Assembly (NCBI GenBank): GCA_002397155.1
Contig: DGZR01000087.1
Location: forward strand, 15,967 to 42,614
DNA: 26,648 bases
Direction: 5' to 3'
DNA from: Firmicutes bacterium UBA4975
GTDB lineage: Bacteria; Bacillota; Proteinivoracia; UBA4975
The stretch's first letter is position 1, and every line of letters starts with the position of its first letter. Made by a program: the position numbers and the translations under genes. The notes under the pieces are model-generated. The model was given only the letters and a program-made list of their open reading frames with translations, had not been told where the DNA came from and searched no databases. This document shows, one piece after another, positions 17,020 through 23,599 of this stretch.

Positions 17020-18885
17020 CTACCCCATGATTTGGCAGACCTTGCTGGTAAAGTCCACCGGGTCCTCCAGGGGCAATCCCTCGATGAGCAGGGCCTGGTT
17101 GTACAGGATTTCCGTGAAAAGTTGAAACTTATCCGGGTCACTGCCGTGAACCCTCGCCAAGGCTTTATACACCTCATGGTCGGTGTTGATTTCCAGCACT
17201 TTTTCCGCTTTTAGGCCCTGGGACCCGGGCATGGCGCTGAGGACTTTTTCCATCTCGATGGACAGCTCCCCCTCGTTGGCCAGGCAGACAGCATGACTTT
17301 TCAGCCGCCGGGAGGCCCGCACCGCCTTCACCCTTTCACCTAGCACCTCTTTCATCGCCGTAAATATCTCTTTTTCCGCGTCGGTTTCCGCTTCTTTTTT
17401 CTCCTGGGGCAAGCCTAAGTCGCCGCTAGATACGGATTTAAATTCTTTCTCCTGGTATTTCCCCAGCATTTTCAAGGCAAATTCATCGATGTCCTCCGTC
17501 AGGTAGAGGATGCCATAGCCTTTATCCCGGATAAATTCCGTCTGGGGCAGCTTCGCCAATTTGGCGATGGACTCCCCGGCGGCATAGTAGATAAACTTTT
17601 GCTCCTGGGGCATCTTCTCGACGTATTCCGCCAGAGTCACTGATTTTTCCTCCTGGGAAGAATAAAAGAGCAGCAGGTCCTCCAGGTCTTTATTGCCGCC
17701 AAATTGACTGTAGACGCCGAATTTAAGCTGGCGGCCAAAGGACTGAAAGAAGGTCTCGTACTTTTCCCGGTCTTCCCGAAGCATGGCCTCCAGCTCGCCC
17801 TTGACTTTTGCCTTGATGTTTTTCGCGATGAGTTTTAGCTGCCGGTCGTGCTGCAGCATCTCCCGGGAAATATTCAGGGACAGGTCGGCTGAATCCACCA
17901 TGCCCTTGACAAAACTAAAGTAATCCGGCAGCAAGTCGGGGCACCGTTCCATAATCAAGACGCCGTTGGCGTACAGCTCCAACCCCTTTTCGTATTCGGG
18001 AGTGTAGTAAGCGTAGGGGATCTTTTCCGGGATAAAGAGGATGGAGCGGTAGCTGACAGTGCCCTCCGCCTCCACGTGTAAATGGCGCAGGGGCTTGTCA
18101 AAGCCATAGCGCTTTTCCGTGTAAAAATTAGCGTAGTCCTCATCCTTCAGTTCGTTTTTGTTCTTCTTCCAGATTGGGACCATGCTGTTAATTACTTCTT
18201 CCTGGGTGTATTCTTCATACTCCTCATCGCTGCCTTCCTTAAGCCGGGAAACGGTAAGATCCATCTTTATGGGGTAGCGGATGAAATCGGAATACTTTTT
18301 GACAATGGCTTGCAGGCGGTACTCCGTCAAGAATTCGTCGTAGTCTTCATCTTCGGTGCTTTCTTTTATTTTGAGGATAACGTCGGTGCCCGCGGACTCC
18401 TTTTCCCAGGGTTCAATGGTGTAGCCCTCGGCCCCCCTCGCTTCCCATTTGTAGGCCTGCTCCCTGCCGTAGGCCCGGCTGACCACGGTGACGATGTCGG
18501 AGACCATAAAGGCGGCGTAAAATCCCACGCCGAATTGACCGATGAGATCCAAGCCTTCTTGGCCGGGATTATCCTGCCGAAAAGCCAGGGAGCCGCTTTT
18601 GGCGATGACGCCCAAATTTGCTTCCAGCTCTTCTTTATCCATGCCGATTCCCCGGTCGGAAACGGTGAGCAGTCTGTTCTCCTTATCCACGCTTAGACGG
18701 ATGAAGTAGTCGTCTTTTTTAAAGTCTGCGGATTTATCGGTCATGGCTATGTAGTAAGCCTTGTCCAGGGCATCGCTGGCGTTGGAGATGAGTTCTCGTA
18801 AAAATATCTCCTTATGAGTGTAAATAGAGTTGATCATCAAGTCCAGCAGCCTCTTGGATTCAGCCTGAAATTCCTTTACTTCCAT
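17020..18885 (-). CDS. htpG: Chaperone HtpG (bacterial Hsp90)
   Basis: 621 residues from ATG 18885, with GAGGAGGAGA upstream; the frame is open earlier but has no comparable ribosome binding site. The ATP-binding N-domain shows LRELISNASDALDK, DRGIGM and GQFGVGFYAAFMV. The middle domain has SRLKEGSDEEYEEY and LNISREMLQ, and the C-terminal dimerisation region is complete. It is an ATP-dependent cytoplasmic chaperone for stress-denatured clients. The upstream region carries a CIRCE-like element and a perfect TTGACA, so HrcA control is plausible. It is a single-gene unit ended by a strong hairpin. Confidence 0.97.
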   Translation of the reverse strand: MEVKEFQAESKRLLDLMINSIYTHKEIFLRELISNASDALDKAYYIAMTDKSADFKKDDYFIRLSVDKENRLLTVSDRGIGMDKEELEANLGVIAKSGSLAFRQDNPGQEGLDLIGQFGVGFYAAFMVSDIVTVVSRAYGREQAYKWEARGAEGYTIEPWEKESAGTDVILKIKESTEDEDYDEFLTEYRLQAIVKKYSDFIRYPIKMDLTVSRLKEGSDEEYEEYTQEEVINSMVPIWKKNKNELKDEDYANFYTEKRYGFDKPLRHLHVEAEGTVSYRSILFIPEKIPYAYYTPEYEKGLELYANGVLIMERCPDLLPDYFSFVKGMVDSADLSLNISREMLQHDRQLKLIAKNIKAKVKGELEAMLREDREKYETFFQSFGRQLKFGVYSQFGGNKDLEDLLLFYSSQEEKSVTLAEYVEKMPQEQKFIYYAAGESIAKLAKLPQTEFIRDKGYGILYLTEDIDEFALKMLGKYQEKEFKSVSSGDLGLPQEKKEAETDAEKEIFTAMKEVLGERVKAVRASRRLKSHAVCLANEGELSIEMEKVLSAMPGSQGLKAEKVLEINTDHEVYKALARVHGSDPDKFQLFTEILYNQALLIEGLPLEDPVDFTSKVCQIMG

Positions 18886-18920
18886 CAAACTCTCCTCCTC
18901 GGTAGTATTACAGCCTGAGA

Positions 18921-18947
18921 TTAGCACTCCCTTCCCCAGGGTGTCAA
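18921..18947. promoter_or_regulatory. Degenerate CIRCE operator and htpG -35 element
   Basis: TTAGCACTC (18921-18929), exactly 9 bases, then GGGTGTCAA (18939-18947). The HrcA operator CIRCE is TTAGCACTC-N9-GAGTGCTAA, so the left arm is perfect and the right arm matches 6 of 9. The right arm contains TTGACA on the minus strand (18942-18947), with TAATCT 18 bases downstream as a weak -10. Confidence 0.7.
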
Positions 18948-19023
18948 CCCAACGAAGCGTGGGGACGGTTCTCCCGCATCATTGTCAACCCAACGAAGCG
19001 TGGGGACGGTTCTCCCGCATCAT
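18942..19023. repeat. Two perfect 41-bp tandem repeat units
   Basis: Units at 18942-18982 and 18983-19023 are identical. Each begins TGTCAACCCAACG, carries the core GCGTGGGGACGGTTCTCC and ends CGCATCAT. The GTGGGGACGGTTCTC core resembles dispersed palindromic repeats I recall from many Firmicutes genomes. The first unit starts inside the CIRCE right arm. Confidence 0.92.
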
Positions 19024-19025
19024 TA

Positions 19026-19619
19026 CTAGAGGTCAGCTCCGTTGGAAGCGGGAGAACCGTCCCCACGCTTCAGCAGCTCCCAGTCCTCCCGGAATACGCG
19101 GAGGAGGCTGGGCCGCCTCCGCACGGCCAGGGGATGGTAGCTGACGGCGGTAGGCAGGCCCCGGACCAGGTGCCACCTCCCCCTGAGGGCTTTGACCGAA
19201 AGATCCATATCGCCAAAAAACCACTGCACTGCCGTATCGCCCAAGCAAAAGGCTAGTTGGGGCTGCTGTTCCCGAACTTGGGCCAAGAGAAACTCCCGGC
19301 AGACGCCGCGGGCCGCCTCTTTGTCATAGCGGTATCGGGGCCTGCACTTGAGGATGTATGTGACATACATGTCCTCAGCGGCAAAACCCGCCCGGTGGGC
19401 TTCTGCCTGCAAGGTCTGCCGGACGCCGCAGACAAAGTCCTTTCCTTCCCTATCCTCCCGGGCACCGGGATTGTCCAGAACGATCAGCACCGGCGCTTTG
19501 GGATTTCCCTCCCCCCAGATAACCCGAGAACGCTGCTTCCAGAGTTCGCACCGCCGGCAGTCCGCCACCTCCGGGGGCGGGGTGTGTTCCGGCCACAGGA
19601 CCGGAGTAAAACCGTCCAT
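19026..19619 (-). CDS. Uracil-DNA glycosylase, iron-sulfur family 4/5-like
   Basis: 197 residues from ATG 19619. Four cysteines suited to a [4Fe-4S] cluster are C21 and C24 (CRRC), C92 (ILKCRPRYR) and C107 (VCREFLL). The active-site region reads GEGNPKAPVLIVLDNPGARE, and the C-terminal motif is SYHPLAVRR in place of the usual HPS/HPA. It probably removes uracil or related damaged bases. It is divergent from exonuclease III, which would process the resulting abasic site. The last residues, KRGDGSPASNGADL, are encoded partly by an inverted copy of the neighbouring repeat, so the original C-terminus was probably replaced. The LDNPG variant leaves the exact subfamily open. Confidence 0.8.
   Translation of the reverse strand: MDGFTPVLWPEHTPPPEVADCRRCELWKQRSRVIWGEGNPKAPVLIVLDNPGAREDREGKDFVCGVRQTLQAEAHRAGFAAEDMYVTYILKCRPRYRYDKEAARGVCREFLLAQVREQQPQLAFCLGDTAVQWFFGDMDLSVKALRGRWHLVRGLPTAVSYHPLAVRRRPSLLRVFREDWELLKRGDGSPASNGADL
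19048..19071 (-). repeat. Inverted copy of the repeat core inside the glycosylase gene
   Basis: 24 bases exactly complementary to GAAGCGTGGGGACGGTTCTC plus CCGC in each tandem unit. It lies in the coding frame, giving the residues KRGDGSPA near the protein end. With the second tandem unit it forms a hairpin with a stem of about 24 bp and a loop of about 36 bases. Confidence 0.9.
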
Positions 19620-19679
19620 GTAATCCCCCCTTTCTTAAAAAGTAGTTTTCCCTCCCGGCCCCCCGGGCACACATTGGGT

Positions 19680-19709
19680 TTGTCTCCCTTCCCGGTTTTG
19701 TAATATAAT
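19680..19709 (+). promoter_or_regulatory. Promoter of the exonuclease III gene
   Basis: TTGTCT (19680-19685), 18-base spacer, TATAAT (19704-19709). It lies about 33 bases before the ATG, in the gap between the divergent glycosylase and exonuclease genes. Confidence 0.6.
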
Positions 19710-19741
19710 TGGGACAAGCAGATTACTGGGAGGGTGGGGTT

Positions 19742-20497
19742 ATGAAGTTATTTTCCTGGAATGTCAACGGACTGAGGGCGGCGCTTAACAAGGGGTTTAT
19801 GGACTTTTTCACCAGTGCCGACGGTGATTGCTACTGCCTTCAGGAAATTAAGCTCCAAGCCGGCCAGGTCGATTTGGACCTGGAAGGTTATCGCCAGTAC
19901 TGGAACTATGCAGAGAAAAAAGGCTATGCCGGCACTGCCATTTTCACTAAGGCAGAACCCATGGCTGCCAACTATGGCTTGGGCCAAGAAGAACATGACC
20001 GGGAGGGCCGGGTCATTACCTTGGAATACGAGGACTTTTTCCTGGTCAATTGCTACACCCCCAATTCTCAACGGGGCTTGGTCCGGCTGGAATACCGGCT
20101 GGAATGGGAAAGGGATTTTCAAAATTATCTTCAGGACCTGGATGCCAAAAAACCGGTGGTCCTCTGCGGCGACCTGAACGTAGCCCACCGGGAAATCGAC
20201 ATCAAAAACCCCGCCACCAATCGCAAGACCGCCGGTTTCACCGACCAAGAGAGAGAAAAGATGACGGAGCTTCTAGCCAAGGGCTTTGTCGACACCTTCC
20301 GCCACTTTTACCCCGACAAAGAAGAGGCCTACACCTGGTGGTCCAATTTCTACAACGCCCGGGAGCGGAACATCGGCTGGCGAATCGATTACTTCCTGGT
20401 TTCCCAGAGACTTAAAAGTGCCCTGAAAGGGGCCGAAATCCTCCCCCAGGTTCTGGGCAGCGACCATTGCCCGGTGTCAATTGAACTGGAAATCTGA
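19742..20497 (+). CDS. exoA: Exodeoxyribonuclease III, AP endonuclease
   Basis: 251 residues from ATG 19742, preceded by GGGAGGGTGGGG. All Mg-dependent EEP-fold motifs are present: FSWNVNGLRAAL, the metal ligand in LQEIKLQ, the catalytic GDLNVAHREIDI, and SDHCPV at the end, with WRIDYFLVS before it. Length fits the ExoA/XthA family. It cleaves abasic sites and trims 3' ends in base excision repair. It is divergent from the uracil-DNA glycosylase, which would create its substrate. It has its own promoter and terminator. Confidence 0.96.
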   Translation: MKLFSWNVNGLRAALNKGFMDFFTSADGDCYCLQEIKLQAGQVDLDLEGYRQYWNYAEKKGYAGTAIFTKAEPMAANYGLGQEEHDREGRVITLEYEDFFLVNCYTPNSQRGLVRLEYRLEWERDFQNYLQDLDAKKPVVLCGDLNVAHREIDIKNPATNRKTAGFTDQEREKMTELLAKGFVDTFRHFYPDKEEAYTWWSNFYNARERNIGWRIDYFLVSQRLKSALKGAEILPQVLGSDHCPVSIELEI

Positions 20498-20502
20498 GCT
20501 AG

Positions 20503-20534
20503 GGAAACACCGGACTGCCGGTGTTTCCTTATTC
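20503..20534 (+). terminator. Intrinsic terminator of the exonuclease III gene
   Basis: GGAAACACCGG, loop ACTG, CCGGTGTTTCC: a perfect 11-bp stem followed by TTATTCTT. Confidence 0.85.
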
Positions 20535-20549
20535 TTAGCTAACTCTACC

Positions 20550-20578
20550 TTGTTCATAGCTATTCGACAGAGTATTAT
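20550..20578 (+). promoter_or_regulatory. Promoter of the Phd-Uma2 remnant and NUDIX gene
   Basis: TTGTTC (20550-20555), 17-base spacer, TATTAT (20573-20578), followed by AGGAGGTGA before ATG 20611. The -35 is weak, but the spacing is ideal. Confidence 0.5.
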
Positions 20579-20610
20579 AGGTACAAGTCAGGACTATAGG
20601 AGGTGAACCC

Positions 20611-20925
20611 ATGCTTGTCACCACCACCGACCTGCAAAACAGCTTCGGCAAGTACCTGCGGCTGTGCCAGGATGAGGAAGTGGTCATCACCAAAAACAGC
20701 AAAAAGGTGGCTAAATTGGTCCCTTACTTCGAGGATGAAACCTTGGGCCGCTGGCTGATCGGCGAAGGCTCTTCCCGGTACAACCCCGAGGGCGTGCGGG
20801 TAACCTATGAAGAGTTCTTGAAGATCACGGCGGAGAGCGAAAACCGCTACGAGTATATCGACGGGGAGATTGTCCTCCCGGCCTCTCCTCTCTACCCCCA
20901 TCAAAAGGCAATCCGGGCGGACTAA
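20611..20925 (+). pseudogene. Phd/YefM antitoxin domain fused to truncated Uma2 endonuclease
   Basis: 104 residues from ATG 20611, with a perfect AGGAGGTGA. Residues 1-43 match a Phd/YefM antitoxin N-terminus (MLVTTTDLQNSFGKYL, then VVITKNSKKVAKLV). Residues about 65-100 match the start of a Uma2/DUF820 endonuclease (VTYEEFLKI, RYEYIDGEIV, HQKAI), but the frame stops there, before the catalytic PD-(D/E)xK core. Intact Uma2 proteins run to roughly 180 residues or more. No remnant of the rest is readable before the NUDIX gene, so it looks like a deletion rather than a simple frameshift. It may survive as a small DNA-binding protein. Promoter and ribosome binding site are intact. Confidence 0.68.
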
Positions 20926-20963
20926 ATCAAATCTTTTAGCCACTAGTCAGGAGGAGAATGTAA

Positions 20964-21425
20964 GTGGATTATCCCAAGCACATCGTCAATGTAGCCGGGG
21001 TCATCGAAAATGAACAGGGCGAGATCTTGATGATCAAGAGCACCTACCGGCCGGGTTGGGAACCGCCGGGAGGTATTGTGGAAGAAGGCGAAGATGCCGT
21101 CGCCGCATTAATCCGAGAAGTAAAAGAGGAGACGGGTTACGAGGTGAAAATAACCCGGCTGGTCTCGGTGCTCCACAACACCGGCTCGCCGGGTCATCTG
21201 CCCAAAATCGGCCTGGTTTTTATGGGCCTTCTGGCGGGGGGGGAGGCCCGCACCAGTGCCGAATCTGCCGCCGTGGGCTGGTACCCGCCGGCAGAGGCTT
21301 TGGCACTGGCAGAAGTAGAGGCTATGAAAATGCGCTTAAGGGACGCTTTGCCCTTTAGCGGCAACGTAAAGTTCAGGGCCTATAAATCCCGACCTGAATA
21401 CCAAGTGAACCTGGAACTGGGCTAG
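20964..21425 (+). CDS. NUDIX hydrolase
   Basis: 153 residues from GTG 20964, with GGAGGAG 7 bases upstream (the ATG at 20958 is followed at once by a stop). A complete NUDIX box is present: GIVEEGEDAVAALI followed by REVKEETGY, fitting Gx5Ex7REUxEExGU. It hydrolyses a nucleoside diphosphate linked to some other group; the substrate is unknown and could be an oxidised nucleotide, which would suit the neighbouring repair genes. It is probably co-transcribed with the Phd-Uma2 remnant, 38 bases upstream, and is followed by a strong terminator. Confidence 0.92.
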   Translation: MDYPKHIVNVAGVIENEQGEILMIKSTYRPGWEPPGGIVEEGEDAVAALIREVKEETGYEVKITRLVSVLHNTGSPGHLPKIGLVFMGLLAGGEARTSAESAAVGWYPPAEALALAEVEAMKMRLRDALPFSGNVKFRAYKSRPEYQVNLELG

Positions 21426-21427
21426 GC

Positions 21428-21457
21428 AAAAGGCCAGCCAAAATGGCTGGCCTTTTT
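21428..21457. terminator. Intrinsic terminator between NUDIX and serpin genes
   Basis: AAAAGGCCAGCCA, loop AAA, TGGCTGGCCTTTTT. It is strong for the plus-strand NUDIX gene; on the minus strand the T-run is four bases, so it may also serve the serpin operon. Confidence 0.85.
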
Positions 21458-21507
21458 AGTTATTCGAAAGGGGTCAGGGCTTGAATAAAGGGGGAGAACC
21501 ATCCCTT

Positions 21508-22920
21508 TTATGGGTTGTTCACCACCCCGATGAAGAGGGGAGCATCCCCGGCGCCGCCGGTAATGGCAAAGATGAAGGGGCGATCCAGCTTCATCACAAA
21601 AGTCTCTTCGGGGGGAGCAGACCCGCAAAAGCGGATTTCAGTATAAGCCGCTGCTTCGCAGCCCTTTTCATCGATAGACATTGAAAGGTTTTGCTGGATA
21701 GCGGAGATAAATAGGGGTTTTATCTTGGCCAGGCCGCTGAAATCTGCCGTCTGGTTGAAGGCCTCCTTAACCCCCATCTCTTTCAGGACCTCTTTAAGGT
21801 TAAGCTCATTGGTGAATTTGAACTTTGGCAGCGACAAGATGACATCGCCCCAGCGTTGCCCAAGAGAATCGGGCCCCAAGGAGGTCAGAACCTGTTCCAA
21901 CCTGTCGGGAGCGGAAAGGATGTCCCGGGGAGAAACACCGACATCGGGCAAAATCAAGAGCATCTGCTGCCGGTTCTTAAGGCCCAAGCTGGTAACAGAG
22001 CAGCCGGCCACTTGGGCAAAGCTGGCCATGGTGGTCTTGTTCATGAAGGGAACTTTGACGGTGCCGCCAGCGGCAAGGTTAAAGACGTCCTCCTTGGTCT
22101 TTTGCCGATCGAACTCATCAGTCCACTGGTCGTAGAAATACACAGTGTTGATCAGGGACATCACTTGAGCGGGATCGGGCTCAAAGGCCTTGGGGTCATT
22201 GCCCAGCTTGCCTCCGGTATGCTGGGATACCCAGCGGCTTATCTGTTTGGCGGTGGCCGAATCGCCAAAGTCCACGCCAAAGGAATGGGCGTAGTATTCC
22301 CGGGCGGCCCGGTCCAAGAAGGCTTGGTCGAAGTCCACTCCCTCCTGGAGCCAAAGGGAATTGGCCAGGAGCAGCTTGCCAATCTCGTTATCCGTATAGA
22401 GGTTTTGAAAAAGCTTGGCGGATTCCCTGCCCATTAGCTCTCCATCGGGCATTTTCAGGGCGGCCAATAGCTCGGCCCGGGTCGCCCCTTGGGCCCCTTC
22501 GCTGGCCAGGGCCAAGGCATAGAACAAACTAAGGGGTGAATAAGCAAGATTTTTTTCAGAATCCTCCCGGCCAAAGACCTGGGCTGTCGAACTAAAGGCG
22601 AACTGCCCTAAGTTCATTAAAAACCCCTCATCCAAGTCCTGGTATTCCTTAGAATCATTGTAGGAAGTACCTGGCGGATATTCCGGACCGGCCAGTCCCA
22701 GGGCCGACCGAGGTGCCGTGGCGGTCAGCACACTGACGGCGACGATGGCCAGGGCGGCGGCAAGGGCCAGCAAGGGTTTCCAGGAGAATACCCGGCCCTT
22801 GGGTGCTTCAGCCGGCGACCCGGAGGCTGAAGAATTGGATTCTTCCCGCCCCAAGTCCGTCTCCGCCAGGGTCTCCGGGCGGATATGGTCAAACATGCGG
22901 ATCGCTTCTCTTTCCTTCAT
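21508..22920 (-). CDS. Membrane-anchored serpin, coupled to a sigma factor gene
   Basis: 470 residues from ATG 22920 (a GTG three codons earlier is too close to the GAAGGA site). Residues 1-48 are polar and should be cytoplasmic; 49-66 form one membrane helix (PLLALAAALAIVAVSVL); a linker leads to a complete serpin domain from about 95 to the end. Family landmarks are NSLWLQEG, the hinge DEKGCEAAAYT, LDRPFIFAI and the final GVVNNP. The alanine-rich hinge is of the inhibitory type, though P14 is Cys instead of Thr/Ser. By counting from the hinge, P1-P1' falls near Ser-Ala. It should trap extracellular serine or cysteine proteases. The start overlaps the sigma gene by 32 bases, the usual position of an anti-sigma factor; that role is inference. 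Confidence 0.88.
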   Translation of the reverse strand: MKEREAIRMFDHIRPETLAETDLGREESNSSASGSPAEAPKGRVFSWKPLLALAAALAIVAVSVLTATAPRSALGLAGPEYPPGTSYNDSKEYQDLDEGFLMNLGQFAFSSTAQVFGREDSEKNLAYSPLSLFYALALASEGAQGATRAELLAALKMPDGELMGRESAKLFQNLYTDNEIGKLLLANSLWLQEGVDFDQAFLDRAAREYYAHSFGVDFGDSATAKQISRWVSQHTGGKLGNDPKAFEPDPAQVMSLINTVYFYDQWTDEFDRQKTKEDVFNLAAGGTVKVPFMNKTTMASFAQVAGCSVTSLGLKNRQQMLLILPDVGVSPRDILSAPDRLEQVLTSLGPDSLGQRWGDVILSLPKFKFTNELNLKEVLKEMGVKEAFNQTADFSGLAKIKPLFISAIQQNLSMSIDEKGCEAAAYTEIRFCGSAPPEETFVMKLDRPFIFAITGGAGDAPLFIGVVNNP

Positions 22921-23470
22921 ACTGTCCACTTCCTTCGAGATGTTTTTTCAGGGCCCTTCGCATCCGGGAAAGGCGGCTGTCCACCGCCCCACGGCTCAGG
23001 CCATACCGGGCGGCAATAGAGGCAATCGTTTCCAGGGTAAAGTAGCGCCGGACGAATATGCTCCGGTCCGGTTCGGGTAGGCCCCGGACAAATTCATTAA
23101 AGGTTTCGATGAAAAAGCCCCGCTGCATGTGTTCTTCGGGGGACTCAGCAAAGTCCAGAACCGAGGGGGAAAAGTCCCTGTTCCAGGATTGGCTGCGGCG
23201 GATATTTTTCCTGAGCAGGTCGATGGCCCGACGTCGGACCAGGAGGGCGACCCAACCCTTCAAGGATGCGCGCTTTTCGTCATATGACGGCGCGGACTGC
23301 CAGAGGTCGTGGAAGGCGGAATTCACGCATTCCCAAGCGTCCTCTTCGCTCTCCCCTCCGAGGACAGACCGGGCGACTGAATAGGCTAAGCCCCGGTATT
23401 TTCCCATAACCGCTTCCAAGCCTCGATCCTCTCCCCTTTTCATCAACTCGACCATCCTTGTATCTTCCAT
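22889..23470 (-). CDS. ECF-like RNA polymerase sigma factor
   Basis: 193 residues from ATG 23470, with GGAGG 6 bases upstream; the 69 codons of open frame before it lack a ribosome binding site. Region 2 covers about residues 20-95 (YRGLAYSVARSVLGG, DAWECVNSAFHDLW, ASLKGWVALLVRRRAIDLLRK). Region 4 covers about 130-185 (LPEPDRSIFVRRYF, IASIAARYGLSRGAVDSRL). There is no region 1 or 3, as in group 4 sigma factors. Its end overlaps the serpin gene, so the two proteins are probably made together. No ECF-type autoregulatory promoter was clear upstream. Targets are unknown. Confidence 0.88.
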   Translation of the reverse strand: MEDTRMVELMKRGEDRGLEAVMGKYRGLAYSVARSVLGGESEEDAWECVNSAFHDLWQSAPSYDEKRASLKGWVALLVRRRAIDLLRKNIRRSQSWNRDFSPSVLDFAESPEEHMQRGFFIETFNEFVRGLPEPDRSIFVRRYFTLETIASIAARYGLSRGAVDSRLSRMRRALKKHLEGSGQYEGKRSDPHV

Positions 23471-23599
23471 AAAGCACCTCCGGAGTACTAATATATTCGC
23501 CGATAAGCTGTATTTCTGCCGCAGGCATGATAGAATAGGTCCGATATTTTTAAAACGGCCAGATTTAATCCGTGGCATGCGGAAAGGGGATGACGCGCC

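Noticed and set aside
18942..19023. Tandem repeats as a CRISPR array
   Set aside because: The two 41-bp units abut with no spacers, the third copy is inverted and inside a gene, and no cas gene is present.
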